From Malaya genurostris (taxonomy: Eukaryota; Arthropoda; Insecta; Diptera; Culicidae): 64,000 nt of DNA. The DNA is taken from NCBI RefSeq assembly GCF_030247185.1, contig NC_080571.1, positions 1,666,001-1,730,000 on the forward strand, read 5' to 3'. The position numbers and the translations under genes were made by a program. Numbering within the stretch: the first letter of the stretch is position 1; every line of letters starts with the position of its first letter. The notes under the pieces are model-generated. The model searched no databases. It saw nothing but the letters and a program-made list of their open reading frames with translations, and was not told the origin of the DNA. Of the stretch, positions 32,054 to 44,770 are shown one piece after another.

Positions 32054-34985
32054 GTTTTTCAGATTTTTTGTCGGGGTATAGATCTTTGACGAATGGAACA
32101 AACATTAGTGGTTGCAAGCGACTTCCTGGAAAAATACCGATTGGCATTTCAAGTACATTGGATTATCGACTGTTTTCACAAAGCAGAGGTTCATTTAAGA
32201 ACAAAGATGAGAAAACATTAGGTAATAATAGTTTTTTTTTTCTTTTTGGAAACGATGGACAATGTTTTAATCCAAATTAGGCCAAATTCGGATGAAATTG
32301 ATTTCATTCCAGTATAGGATCAATGCGAGAATAATCGGGAATATCAGTTATTGTAAAGATTTTATCTTTATTTTATTACCAAAAGGATATGAAATCGGCC
32401 TGGACTTTTGAAAGCTTTATCATGTCCAGCATTTTACACTTCCAGCTGAACTAGTTTACTTAATTTGCATCCCAACCGATCGGCACCGACTTCAGCCGGT
32501 TTCCTTTTACTTCACACTCAAAGACAGACAGACAGAGAGAGAGTGCATTCTGTTCTCGACAAACCCACACCCCCTGGATCCTCTCGAACCATTCAACGCG
32601 CTCTGCAAACTAATAAAGATACCGAATTATTGCTCATTTTGCGAAGTACTCTAACTAAACCGGACTGGCGCGCGAAACTCAACGAGACTTGCATCTTCAT
32701 TTACAATATTATTGTTATTAGGACCGTTAGCATGACATGATTTTAATTCATCGCAGGCTGATGCCAACCATGGGTTCCGGTCCACGCGTAACGTAGGGCA
32801 AGTTGAGAGTGTAAAATAAAACCCGTATGCCCAGGAAATGGCAGTTTTGATCTAAATTCCAGCCCTGCCTGCTAATTGACAGGACCGCACGTAGTTCCCT
32901 ACCATTTCCCAACGCCATCTATAAGCAAACTGCATTTTGCATTACCATAACAACTCGTACGCCATGTTCGGTTCGGTGTGAAATGTGTTAGACATTAACT
33001 GGATAGTTGAAACCTGCATTGTGTTGCCCAACGTTAAAAAGTGAAATGGGATATTCTTTTTCAGATGTTTTCGATTGATAACACTAATGAGACCAAGATT
33101 TCGAAATGAAATCGAAAATCTATCTAGTTTGAAAACTTTGTCGGACCAAAAACCAGTTTTAAGCTGTACGAATTCGAGTACCCAGGCACCGTTTAGTCAC
33201 AATTAAAATTCAACAAACCAGCCCTAATTAGCGCTTCCACTTTGTCGTTTGGAGGTCCATAAAAGCGACAACCGAACGACCGATCGATCAAGATCTCTTC
33301 ACTTGATAGTCGTCGAAAAATTGATCGGCCAAGCTGTCCCAGGAGGTGTCCGAGGGTGCACAATTTGAAACACCCTCATTTCCGGCGCTACTGTCGGCGT
33401 TCGGTCAGTGTGTTCGGTATCAATAGCATGAAACGCCAACGCGTCTAGTGCGAAACTTTGCGCCATACCACAACCGATTCGAAGTGCCAAAGCGGCCATC
33501 GACTTCGACCGGGGCTGAGTTGGAAGAATAAGAAAATCTTACCATCCATGGCAGTAGCCATTGTCTTTTCGTTGGTTGGTTTTTGTAGGCTAAACTGGTA
33601 GCACAAAGGCGAACATGAAATTTGAAAAAGAGAAAAATGAAAACCGATTCTGTCAAAACCAAAAGTCTCGGTCGCGTTCTACTGGAAATCATTCGCCAGA
33701 CACAGTAGACATTGGTAGCAGGCCATGAGTTTGTCCGATCTCCGATAAAAATCTCGCACTCGCGTGTCTGCATGAATAATGTTTGCACGCGGGTGACTTG
33801 GATGAAGATATGTGTTTATCTACTTGGTTTATTGGTCCGACGAAAAACGACACTGCCCTGCGTTTCCCTTCATTACCGGCAGGCAACCATTGTTGGTGGA
33901 CGAAACGTTACGAATAAATATTTGCTTTGCGCGCGGGAAGAAAAAAAAATCGGTCGTAAAAATTGCGACTTTTCAATCACCATACGGGCAGGCAGGCAGG
34001 CAGGTCAGCAATCGATCCGATATGGTGTTGTGTACAGATTTATTATTTCACAACTCAATTGTTGATCTGAATCATCAAACATCATTCTGTCCCTGGGTGG
34101 AAAATTTCGACCCTCGCCCGTTGCCAGTAATGATTTCAATAAACAAACAACGCGTCGGATAGGCCTAAAATTTTTCTACCGCTCCGAAGAGGAACATTGA
34201 AACAAATTGCCGTTTAATTAAAAGATTGAATCTGGTTAACCTGTGCGGTCGGCACGAGCTCGCATAAGAAAATTGCTCCGGTATGCAGCGGTTGTCATAA
34301 AAAGAAGCCGAGACGATCTCTTGCATCCCACGTACCGCGGAGCCACACATTGTTGCTACTCGATCGACGGCTAGAAAGGAAGCACATTCCAGTTTCTCGC
34401 TATCGATGCTCTCGTAACTCATACCGATGCTAAGAGCTGTATCAAAACGGTGCACTGAGGTCGTATGGTCACGGTGGTTTTGTACGCAGAATTGGTTGCG
34501 AAACCTATTGAAACAGAAGATCGAATTCCACAAAGGGCTTGTAATCCAGAACAATTCTTTACCTAAAAAATTTGTCTTCCTGAAAATCGCTTGGGTTTTG
34601 GTGATTACTTGACAGGGCAACTTTTCTAGTTCCCGATATCCGATATGGCAAGCGATTTGTAGCTTCGCATAATGAATTCGAGTGACTTTTACAAACGCAT
34701 CGACAAACTCGAAACTCTAAATCGAAGAGTGGCGGAGAAAAGTGCATTCTCTTATTTCCAACTCTTTTAAAGATTCTATACCATTTTGACTAATTTGACC
34801 ACGGCTATGAACTTCAATAAACTTTTATCAGTTTCCAAAATGAATTTCGGCTATATCGGGTACCGGATTCCGGGTTCGAAAGTATCTTAAATAGTTGTCA
34901 AAATTACCTTCAAACCGGAATTTTGGAAACAACGGGGTGATTAATGATGAAAATTTCGAATTATTTAAAACAGATTTCTAAATTA
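32054..34985. other. Unrecognised non-coding stretch
   Basis: There is no transposon end or recognisable protein. Composition is more even than elsewhere, with GC-richer patches at 32470-32600, 33240-33520 and 33690-34060, and short simple repeats (AGACAGACAG at 32523; GGCAGGCAGG at about 33987). It could be unique host DNA (intron or intergenic). Confidence 0.35.
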
Positions 34986-34989
34986 TTCC

Positions 34990-35325
34990 TTTGTAAGTTG
35001 TTGCCCGAACTTAATTTTTGGTCTCAAGAAGAACGTATGGAGTATGGAGTTACAATTTGTGCTCCGTATCACAGTGTTCACATCGTTCGGATCGAAAGGG
35101 TGCAGAAGTGCTTCGTCCGATTCGCACTTTGAAGACTACCTTGGATAAATCATCCTCAACTACCTCGTTATGAGAATCGCTGTGCTCTCATCAACCTACC
35201 TACTTTACAAAACAGACGAGTACTCCTTCAACAACTCTTCGTGTTCGACCTACTAAATGACAATATCGATTGCCCCATACTACTGGAAAGAATTAATTTT
35301 AACAAACACGAGTGTTAGATCTAAT
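34990..35325 (+). pseudogene. LINE ORF2 C-terminal fragment
   Basis: Across a broken frame one can read YGVTICAPYHSVHIVRIERV, QKCFVRFAL, then PWINHPQLPRYENRCALI and NLPTLQNRRVLLQQLFVFDL. This is the region after the RT domain in Jockey/CR1-type LINEs (the 'RIE-VQK-FVR' helix and following conserved tail). No end or tail of the element is visible. Confidence 0.75.
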
Positions 35326-35369
35326 ATTTTTGTAATATCTTCCATACCAATAAACTTACAGTATCCTTT

Positions 35370-36235
35370 GAAAGTCTTAGAATTGCATGAAACGTTGAGA
35401 TTTAGTGTCATCTCGAAAAAGATTTTTTTTAAATCGACTTTTTGGGACTTAAAAAATATAAAAATTTTTCTCAGGAAGTCAATTTTTTCGAAAATTTTTT
35501 TTTAAATAACACTAAATCTCGACATTTCACGCAATTTTAAGATTTTTGGCATCAAAAAAAATCAATTTCGGAAATTTCATGTACTCCCCCCTATGGTGCT
35601 TTTTCAAACTTTAACCGCTGAGTAGCACCCCTTACCCATGTCCGATTTAGCTCAAATTTTGCATGAGGACTTTTTTCGAGATGCCTAAACTTCTGAACAA
35701 TAGCGCTTTACGAAATTAGAGGTGATCCTAAAATATTGGCACCCTTATATACATTAGAGCGGTTAAAAACAACGTGTTTTGTCGGTTACGTCACTTATAC
35801 CATTATATCTCCGGAACCGAAAGTCACAGCCATTTAGTCTTCGAACTTGATCAATGGTCCGATAGTAGCTTTCAAACTAGCATAAATTTGTTAAAGCTGG
35901 TTCAGCCATTTCTGAGAAAATTAGGCGCGTAAAAATACAACGCGTTTTGTCGGTTACAATCATATCTCCGGAACCAAAAGTCACAGCCATTTGATCTTTG
36001 AACTTGATCAATGGCACGACAGTAGATTTCAAACGAGTATAAGTTTGTTAAAATCGGTTCAGCCATCTCTGAGAAAATTGAGCGCGTATAAATATCTTCG
36101 AAAAGTGTACACACAGACATTTTCCGATCTCGTCGAACTGAGTCGAATGGTATATAACACTATGGGTCTCCGAGGCTCCGTTCTAAAGTCGGTTTTTCCA
36201 GCTATTCTAATACCTTTCTATAGATAAAGGCAAGC
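35370..36235 (+). repeat. CCTTTCTC-family composite repeat (two 168-bp modules)
   Basis: The left part (AATTGCATGAAACGTTGAGA, ACTTTTTGGGACTTA, CCCCCCTATGGTGCTTTTTC) is shared with 44882-45260 and 45903-46281. The right part has two modules that start TCGGTTACGTCAC / TCGGTTACAATCA at 35782 and 35950, 168 bp apart, then a TTTCCGATCTCGTCGAACTG end and CCTTTCTATAGATAAAGGCA. Confidence 0.85.
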
Positions 36236-37270
36236 ATAAGTGTGTAGCTATAGAGTAAAAGTCTGTGCGATAAGTCAGCTCTAGTCGAAGACAATAAAGA
36301 TAAAGATAAAGTGAGTGCAAAAACTTTCGTGCGATTCGTGCAGACTTGAAGACTGCTTATAAATCCTCAAATGTTGTGCGAAACATATAACAAGCATTCT
36401 CCATCAGTAAAATCATTCGAATACCATTCGAATAGCGTAGAAGCGAAAAAAATTTAAATGGACAATGAAGAGCATGAAGGAAAAACCGGAAATATCTCGA
36501 GAGAAATAGTCACATTTATTGGACGGAGACAGTTTCCAAACGCAAATAAAGCTCGCACAATAATTAAGAGGAACAGTACCAATCAAAGAAAATAAATGCT
36601 GAAAGTAGCTTTGTACTTACATGAAAGACAAAATTAAGTTTATTTTTCTACATCATATTTTTACTGTAGTTGAAACGATAGTCTCCTCTCCGAAACTCAA
36701 GAAATTGTTGAACGAGACAGCTTAAATATCTTATAAACCTATAAATAATTCGATTCATGGATTGACTTTGCTAATGCACTTAGAGATGACGCGGTAGAGA
36801 TGACTTGGGTAGAAACCCAGTTTAAATGGATGTTTTTTTTCAATTGCTAAAAATTGTCCGATTTAGCCCCGGTCTCCCTTATGTTATGAAACACTCCCCC
36901 GAACGCACTGGGTACGCGCCTGTACTATGCGTATGGTGGGACCATAAAAGTGCGTTGTTTTTCGTAGTTTGTTACTTTGGAGAGGTTTTACAGCTACAAA
37001 ATGGCGGAATTTTTCGTGAAAACCCGTAATTTTGACTTTAAACAACCACCAAAAATTCAAAACATGAAGAAAAAAACAAACAGAAACGTTGGGGTCTGAA
37101 AAACATCTGCTCTATCTTGTTGCTTTAACTTGTTGACTTCTGATTAGTCTGCGCCGAGATACAGTGGACATCGCAAATCATGATTTTCAAGAAGCGTTCT
37201 CAAAAATACCTCTTTATCGACTTATTTCCCAATATTTTCCCACAAAAAAAAAATTACAGAACGTTGTTCG
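36236..37270. other. Unrecognised non-coding stretch
   Basis: I see no gene or repeat. Frames up to 67 codons carry no domain. Confidence 0.4.
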
Positions 37271-37440
37271 AATGAACGAAACATCGAAAATAAGCTATCC
37301 ACATACATTTGTGTTGTACGCATGTATTTGTGATGGTTTTTTATGCTCAGATCACAGCATGCAGTGTGTTTGGCAGTCAGCTTTCATTTGTTTACTTGTT
37401 TGTGCGGTTGAAATTCTGCGTTTTCAAAATATCGCGTATT

Positions 37441-39640
37441 GAAAAGGAAGTGAAAACTAATGTTCTGGAAACATGGCTAAGTGAGAAGGGTATTACTATG
37501 CGAAAATTGTCGAAGCGGTTTGGAATTCATCATGTCAGTGTTGAAAACACAATTAATAAGTTTGGGGAACACTATTCTTTGGATGAGCTACCAGGAAGAG
37601 GCAGAAAATACGATTCTTCCAACCCGAAACTGGACCAGAAAGTGGTATCTCTAATCATGAAGAACAAATCAATGTCAATACGTGATTTGGCCAAAACAGC
37701 AGGAACAAGTTTCGGATAATCCAGCGTATCAAGAGGTGAAATCACCTGAAGACCTACAAGAAGCACAAAATCTCGAAACAAAGTGTAGAACAGAAGAAGC
37801 GAGCAGCAATAAGGGCCCGGAAATTGTATTCGCGTCTTTTGCAGTGTCCGGATGCATGCGTTTTGATGGACGATGAGACTTATGTAAAGGAGGACTCAAA
37901 AACCCTTTCAGGTCCACAATACTTTACTGTCGTCGTTGGGGAGGATGTGAGCGATGCGGACAGGTCGATTCAAGTGGAGAAATTGTCGAAAGGTACTGGT
38001 ATGACGAGCAATATGTTCCTGTGGTTTGAAGTCAACCATTTTTTACACTACCGGAACTATAAATGCAGATATCTATCGATCTGAGTGTCTCCAGAAGAAA
38101 TTGCTGCCTTTATATAAGAAGCATAGTACACCTTCACTATTTTGGCTGGATTTAGCGTCAGCTCACTATGCCAAAACCACTCTCAATTGGTTTGCGGAAA
38201 AGGGTATAAATTTCGTTGAGAAAAATATCAATTCATCAAATTGCCCTCAGCTTCGATCCATCGAACGTTACTGTGCAATCGTAAAGAGGGTCTTTAAGAA
38301 GACTGGTAAGGGGCTGTCCATAAAAGACGTCACGCTTTTTTTTAACGATTTTTGACTCCCCATCGCCCCTTTGTCACAAATTGTCACAGAAGCAAAGACC
38401 CCCCACCACCCCCATGTCACATGTCACGAATTCAAAATAAATAAAATTCATCTCAATACAATCTCAATATGTATGAAAAGCCATACAAATATGAGGGAAA
38501 AATCGATTTATTACATGCTGTCATTAGATTAAAAAATATCCCTAAAACTACAAAATCATCGGAATTATTTTATTAATATCAATTATATTAATTACCAAAA
38601 GTATTTGGTTGGAATTGATGAAACATTTAAATCATCTGTTTTATTCCTCCTAGGGGTACACAGATATATTATTGTTTTAGGTAAAGAATAATATTTCCTT
38701 AGTGTAGCATACAGGGCTGAGAAAATAAAGACCAAAACCTCATCAAAACGAGATCACTGCCGGAGAATCTTTTCATGATCAGTTGATCAGTGAATTTTAA
38801 ATCACATCGATCAATATCGGTACTGATCTTCCGTCACACAATGGGTAGTGATTTTGGGCTAAAATGAATCTTGATTTATGTAAGTGCAATTATTGGATGA
38901 TTCAATAAGCTTTGATGTTGATGGAGGAAAATCACACATGATCAAGATAAGACATGACATGATCTACGTCTCAAATCGTTGATCTCCCGCCCTTTTTCAA
39001 ATGGAGTACAATTGAATAAACTGCGTCGGAATCAGATAAGAGAAATTCTTATGATATACTATTATCAATGCTAGAAAAGCAAATTACTGAAAAAATTGTC
39101 AGTGCATAACTTAAGTTAAACCGTTTGAAGGCATCTTTTTCTTTTTTACTCATATTAGGCAAAATTTATTAATTTCGCTAATTTACTCGCTCCTCCGTGC
39201 ACTTTTGCTGATCACAACAGAAATGATTTCCTGCATCACTCATTTCCGAATTTACAAGAAGTAGCTTTTACATCAACAAATACACATTTCCCTATAGAAT
39301 GTAAACGTTTATTGTGGAGATTGTTTCAGGAAATAGGGCAAAGCAGTAATATAATTAGGTATTTCAAAAATGCGCTCATTGAAAATATTGGACGTCACAT
39401 TCCAAAAACCTCCCCCCCCTCCCCCTGTCACAAAAGGTCACATTTTATGAAACACCCGCCTCCCCCTTGCTGCGTGACGTCTTTTATGGACAGCCCCTAA
39501 GGCAGCTGGTAACATGCAGGAGTTCAAAATAATTTGGGCTCAAGCGTCCGAATAATGCGATGCAACACTTGTCCGGATCTTGATGAAGAGCGTTCGATCA
39601 AAAGTTCGAAAATTCATGATGGAATAACTTAAATTTCATT
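37441..39640 (+). pseudogene. D,D37E transposase (copy 3), broken
   Basis: The N-terminal half (EKEVKTNVLETWLSEKGITMRKLSKRFGIHH...; RDLAKTAGTS) is open until 37719. Then the frame changes and the first catalytic Asp follows in VLMDDETYVKED (from about 37858). A small deletion near 38030 has removed the usual V-WQAIC-C segment. The second Asp (FWLDLASAHYAK) and the Glu (CPQLRSIERY) are separated by 37 residues. The MITE plus one TSD copy is 1,191 bp, a multiple of three, and the reading frame resumes after it (KAAGNMQEFK) until a TAA at about 39553. It is related to but clearly different from copies 2 and 4. Confidence 0.88.
38310..39497. mobile_element. PIF/Harbinger-like MITE
   Basis: A perfect 26-bp inverted repeat begins GGGGCTGTCCATAAAAGACG (38310-38335 and 39472-39497). 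The direct repeat on both sides is TAA (38307-38309 and 39498-39500). A 3-bp TWA duplication and GGG-start ends are the Harbinger pattern (family knowledge). Just inside both ends are C- or G-rich words with TGTCACA. The 1.19-kb interior codes for nothing recognisable. Confidence 0.92.
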
Positions 39641-39769
39641 CGGTTTTCATTATGCTCAAGTTTAACCTTGACCAATGAAGGATCAATTTTTAGTTTGAAT
39701 AAAATATCGTTTTTTATCATAATTTGAAAGAAAAATTTGTGGATAGCTTATTATGCAAAACATTTGAAT

Positions 39770-41895
39770 TTATGTAGCAAATTTTCACATTCGATCGAAA
39801 TATTCCGATTCGATCGAAATTCAGAATAGGGAGTGACTTGAGCAGAAGAATCATAATAAAACAAAGCTAAGCAGGCGAATCCTGTGGTATCGTCATTTGG
39901 TTCGCTGGCACCTTAACAAAAGCCCTGTAAATACGTACCCCGAAACCTACTTAGATTGATATCAAATCGGAGCACTGCCACGAAACAATGTGCCGAGGCG
40001 GACCAAATAGCCTTTCATTCGTTTCGGGTCAGCTTTTATCGCCACCGAATATGTTCACGCAAACAATCAGTCAGTGCTGCAGCCTGCTTCGATTGAGTCG
40101 GCATCGGAGACAATGAATGTCGCACGCACACACACACACACACAGCCGCCAATCGTAGCAGTCGCTATATAAATGACTTCCTTTCGCACCTTCCGGTAAC
40201 TAATTAGCTTCGGCCGCACTTCGGTGGTAGCACCAACGTCGAAAGCAACAATGATTTTACAGTTTGCGTACAGCCGAACCAACCGGTCCCCGTGTTTAAT
40301 TTGTACGAAAACAAAAAAAAACAGAGAAACAAATTCGATCCTTATCTTTCACAGTCGGGTGCATTCGCGGTGGTGAAAAATTGGATACTCATGAAATTTG
40401 CATTTAGCAGCAGTCTGTCAGGAGCGGTTTGGGTTCACAGCCTTTGTTTTCATCATGTGCTTACATGAAAAGTGCACATAAAATTGTATACGTTGTTAAT
40501 AAACAATGATTTTAGATATTATTGATTCTGCGGTTCTTTTACTCAAATTCTACAATTCCCTCGCAAAATGGGAACAAAACTGCGCCCATATGGTCCATCC
40601 TAATGCTGGACCTAACACGCATTCCCGCATAGGAAAAATCGCAACACAGTTTGATGTGATCCCCTCCGCGATCCCATCACTTTTCTCATCGGGGCTAATC
40701 GCCCTCGACATCATTTCAGATCACTTTGATCGCCGCGTAAATGCTCCAAATGATGCACAGCCTGCTGCTCCGTGCCATGCCGCGTTGCGATGATGGAGAG
40801 CAATAAAAAAAAATCAACAACACTGTGAAAACAAATTGCCGCAGCAACCCGCCCACGCCTGCTTCTACGTGGACATAGGACCTTTAGCTGTTACGTCCAG
40901 CCGTTGGATCTGCTCGGCGGCGGTAATCGATCTTGAACGCCAACTCGGATATACGCACAACTGGACGCTTCAGCCGACGTAACGACCACAGATGTTAAGT
41001 AGCATTGTCAAGCAAAGTTGTTGGCCCGCAGAAGTATAATTCGTTGTTGTCACAGCTTGGACAAGTTTGAAATGTTTCAAATGACCTTTGTCCCATTTTG
41101 GGATCACGTTGTAACTAACAATCGCCTACTTGGTTCTACCGATGGCTCAATGCAATAGTTGAAGATGTTCCATACACTGAAAAAAACGTTCGTGAAAAAA
41201 ATAAACGCAATCATGTTCGTTTGCGATGATTGCTGTGAGAAGGTTAAAACGTTTTTCGTATTGTCGTCTAAAATAAATGGAAAGTCACACCTTTCGATGT
41301 GACGTGTCAGTAGGTGTAAGAAACGTGTCTCACCCAAAACCGAGGGTACATTGCTTTGATTCATTTACAGAAGATACAATTTCATTGAGCTGTACATTAC
41401 TGCTACTGTTTTCTTTTCCTCTCGTTTTGATAGGAACAATCCCACGCCCACATGCCAATCAATCTTTGCCAAAAACGACATGAAAAATAACTAAAGAAAA
41501 CCAAAACGTGCGTGATTGTCGGATTTTTTTTCGTTGGTTTCGGTTGTTTTTCCTCCATTTCTCCCGAGAAAGCTTAACATGCTTTTACAGCACTGCTTTT
41601 GTTTTGCTTTCTGGCCCCTAAATGATGTTTATTTTTCGACTTCTCCCTCGCCGCAGTTGTGATGGCGTCCTGACGGGTAGCACTATCAAATATCTGATTG
41701 TCAATCGAATCTGGAGCAGGGTCGAATATTTGTATATTTTTGCACAGATGACAGATTCACTGAAATATCCGTCCGTTATAATTGTATGACCTGTTTAATT
41801 GTCTGATTGAAATAACGACAGGAATAATTCTGGATTACTTCAACTAATGTTTTTTCTAGTTTTAATCAAGCCTATTTTGTTTGAAGCCAAATCTG
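39770..41895. other. Unrecognised non-coding stretch with a CA microsatellite
   Basis: It holds a (CA)n tract at about 40125-40144 and moderately GC-rich, non-repetitive sequence at 39900-40300 and 40840-41040. No protein, RNA gene or transposon end is recognised. This is one of the better candidates for unique host DNA. Confidence 0.35.
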
Positions 41896-41899
41896 ATCT

Positions 41900-42440
41900 G
41901 TTAGGCCTTCATCTAACTAGACCTACGTTTTGAAATAGTTTTCAAAACAGTTTCAGAGTTTTCAAGTTCTTTGTACCGTCCCGTTAGAAATTTCCAACAA
42001 TTTTTGTCCAATAATTCCGTAATCAGAAGTCGGATCCGAATAAATTCGTTGCAAACTCTGAGCCTATATGATTTTTTATTTGAGTCTAAGCCTTTGAAAA
42101 CAGGTTCAACCTTCCCGGAAAAATCGAAGAGAGTTCCGATGTTTTGTAGATTTTGAACACTACCTCCAGTACTTCTAGGACCGGAAAGTCGGCAGTCGGT
42201 ATAGCCATTATTAACTATCATCTAACAAAACTACATTTTGAAACAGTTTCATGCACAGCTTCGCAGCAGGTATTTGCATCGTCACTCACACGATAGTTGG
42301 AAATCTTTAATATTTTGCTACTTTTTCCATAGTAATCTATTGGATCATACGATTTCTCTTTTGATTCTAAATTTGTAGAAATCAGTCGAACCGTCTCAGA
42401 GAAATCAAAAATAGTTCCATTTTGGGAGATTTGTGTTTTA
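41900..42440 (+). repeat. Old CCTTTCTC-family-related repeat
   Basis: Diverged but collinear words are visible: AATCAGAAGTCGGATCCGAAT, 'TTTGAGTCTAAGCCTTTGAAAA', 'GGTTCAACC', CCGGAAAGTCGG, and 'TGAAAACAGTTTC' twice. The pattern is that of the family's central part repeated at about 230-bp intervals. Confidence 0.5.
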
Positions 42441-42544
42441 GTCTTTATTAGACGTAAGACGTAGAGACGTAGAGCCGTCTTGAGCTAGTTTTAAATATGA
42501 TCAGTATCTAATGGGGAAAACAGATTGGAAAATTGACATGTGAA

Positions 42545-42625
42545 TACAATTATGAAACGGGACTCGAACCCGTAGCTAGTTCCTAACCGGGAAAATTGTT
42601 TTGCCAATTAAACTACCCTGCATAG
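42545..42625 (-). other. tRNA-like segment
   Basis: On the minus strand GGGTTCGAGTCCCG forms a perfect T-arm with B-box, preceded by GGTAGTTTAATTGGCAAAAC (A-box-like D-arm) and a weak anticodon arm. The acceptor stem does not pair well. It is more likely a tRNA relic or the head of an unidentified SINE than a working tRNA gene. Confidence 0.35.
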
Positions 42626-42879
42626 GAAAACACATGAAGAGAAAGTCCAATTGACTAGAAGAAACCAAGCATGCTTTGCTGTACTTAATCGTCACGGCAT
42701 CCAATTACAGTCCTACACAGATAGAAATAAAATATTTTATGAATTTGCATCTATTTTCATCTTGTTTTTCCTGAAAATACGGTCCATAATGTTCCAAATA
42801 TTTTGATACACATTTGACAACAGCCAGAAAGGCTGTAAGTGAGACAAAAATGGACCGCAGGAACCACTAGAAGTACGCT

Positions 42880-43125
42880 AAGGTGAAGCAAATTTCGTAG
42901 AAGAGACCTGATCGTTCGGTTCAGCATACTTCCAAGCACCGCAAGGTATGAAGTCATTCAAGGTGTACCGAAACTGTACCGAACCGTAATGAAAAATGAA
43001 AGAAAGGCTAAAATCTGGATTCGCAAATTGTATCGCGAATATCTGATTAAGTTTTCCTGCGTGATAATGGACGATGAAACTCATCCCAATCAGAAGAGAA
43101 TATCAAAGGAAGACCATTTTATGTC
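42880..43125 (+). pseudogene. IS630/mariner-type transposase fragment
   Basis: A stretch without introns or start reads as a transposase segment: an Arg/Lys-rich linker (KNERKARIWIRKLY) and the first catalytic site VIMDDETHPN, followed by KEDHF. This corresponds to the MDDETYVKED region of the D,D37E copies in this window. Neither the rest of the catalytic domain nor the inverted ends remain. Confidence 0.6.
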
Positions 43126-43129
43126 ATTC

Positions 43130-44296
43130 TTTTCAGAATAACTAAAAAGCTTTATTTTGTATTGGTTAGGTTGAGTTGAGAGCTAAAATATTAAAACTGA
43201 ATACCAAACACTTACACCATTCATACCAGATTCATAACAAGTTGAGCTATTTAAGATACCAAAACAATACCACAAGAATATTAGTTTATACCCAATTTCT
43301 TTCTTGATGTCTATTTCTACCCAATTTTGATTACTACGATTTAGTCGTGCTGATCTATAAATATAATCACAATCTTAATGTATTTATAGTCAACATTTAG
43401 GCGTATGAAATTTGCCATAGAAAAATTATTGAGGGGGAGAGCTTATTTGCATACTTGAAGGCTAACATGTTTGTTAAAGATGAAGCAGTTTCGAACCTAC
43501 GCTTTTGAAGTGGAAGTCGGTAGCTTCAACGCAAGGCCATAGCATCCGATTGTTAGTAAGTGGAAATACAGCCATTATATTATAAGCCATACTAAATAAC
43601 TTCGCACACAGATATGAGAACGCTTTCAACGCTGCTTCTAACTGTTTGATTTTTTGTCTCTTTTCTTCCGTGGCAATGAATAATCGAATTGCAAAATCAG
43701 GTTTGCGTTTACTATTATTAATCTAAAAACAAAATCAATCATTTCTCGAGCATTTAAAAATACTTTGCAAATTTTAAATACAGATACAGATGATACAGAT
43801 ATTGAATTTACTTCGACAAGCAACTTTCTAATCCTTCGCAGAATATGAACGGGATTGTTCTGGTTTTTCTGTGGAAATTCAACGTTTGGTTACTATCACT
43901 TATTATTTGTTTGAGTTGCCTCGTCGCCCATTTTGCGGTACACTGCAGTAGTTTCGAATTTTTCGACAGAGTTTTGGATACACATATAATTTTATGACAA
44001 GTGGGTATTACAGACCGTAATTCGATAATAAAAAGAGAGAAAATATCTCAAATGTCCATGGAACAAGCATGGAGTAAGACCCGTCCCCCAAAAAAACAGA
44101 TTTTGTAAGGACTGAACAGAATATATGTTAACCGGAATCTATTTAATCTATGCCATTTCGAAACAGGCCTTTTTGTAAATGGTTTTAAGGGACACACTAA
44201 AAGAAAATCATGTAAATTTACGTCTTAATTTACTTAAATTTGCAACCAAAAGCATGTACGAATGTATCATGTCACTAAATTAACTTACCTTATGAT
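43130..44296. other. Unrecognised non-coding stretch
   Basis: No gene is supported. A weak tRNA-like T-arm (minus strand, GGTTCGAAAC near 43490-43500) is present without a convincing cloverleaf. Confidence 0.4.
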
Positions 44297-44770
44297 CAAA
44301 AACCCTTCTTAATCCACCTAGTGGTGTGATAATGCCTTTCTCTTCTTTCATAACAGTCTCATGAAAATATGTTTCATACATTTATAAAATAATTTTAGAC
44401 GCCAATTGATTCAGATTGATTCGAGTAGTTCACAAAAGCATGCTTCAGTGTTTATGTCACACAGTCAGCATCATTTTTCCAAATTAGTGCTTGACATATG
44501 CGTTGCCTATTTGTAATCAGCGATGCTAATCTAAAAAACCCTTCTTAATCCACCTAGTGGTGTGATAATGCCTTTCTCTTCTTTCATAACAGTCTCATGA
44601 AAATATGTTTCATACTTTTATTAAATAAATTTGGATACTAATTTTGACACCAATTGATTCAGATAGATTCGTAGTTCACAAAAGCATGCTTATGTCACAC
44701 AGTCAGCATCATTTTTCCAAACTAGTGCTTGACATTTGCGTTGCCTATTTGTAATCAGTGATGCTAATCT
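44297..44770 (+). repeat. 236-bp tandem repeat (2 units)
   Basis: Two units start AACCCTTCTTAATCCACC at 44301 and 44537, each with TAGTGGTGTGATAATGCC, TTTCTCTTCTTTCATAAC, AAAAGCATGCTT, ACAGTCAGCATCATTTTTCC and GCGTTGCCTATTTGTAATCA. A third, diverged start (AAAGCCTTCTTAGTCACC) is at 44775. It is the 5' part of the CCTTTCTC family. Confidence 0.88.

Larger units (their letters stand above)
37275..39765 (+). mobile_element. D,D37E element (copy 3), interrupted by a Harbinger-like MITE
   Basis: The left inner end ATAAGCTATCCACA (about 37290-37303) is matched in inverse at about 39741-39755 (TGTGGATAGCTTAT). The outermost bases have diverged, so the exact boundaries and the TA duplication are not secure. 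The transposase lies between, cut by the MITE at 38310-39497. Confidence 0.75.

Noticed and set aside
42545..42625. A functional tRNA gene on the minus strand
   Set aside because: The T-arm is perfect but the acceptor and anticodon stems pair poorly, and no T at position 33 is clear; kept only as a tRNA-like relic.
43470..43560. A second tRNA-like segment (GGTTCGAAAC on the minus strand)
   Set aside because: Only the T-loop word is good; the rest cannot be folded into a cloverleaf.
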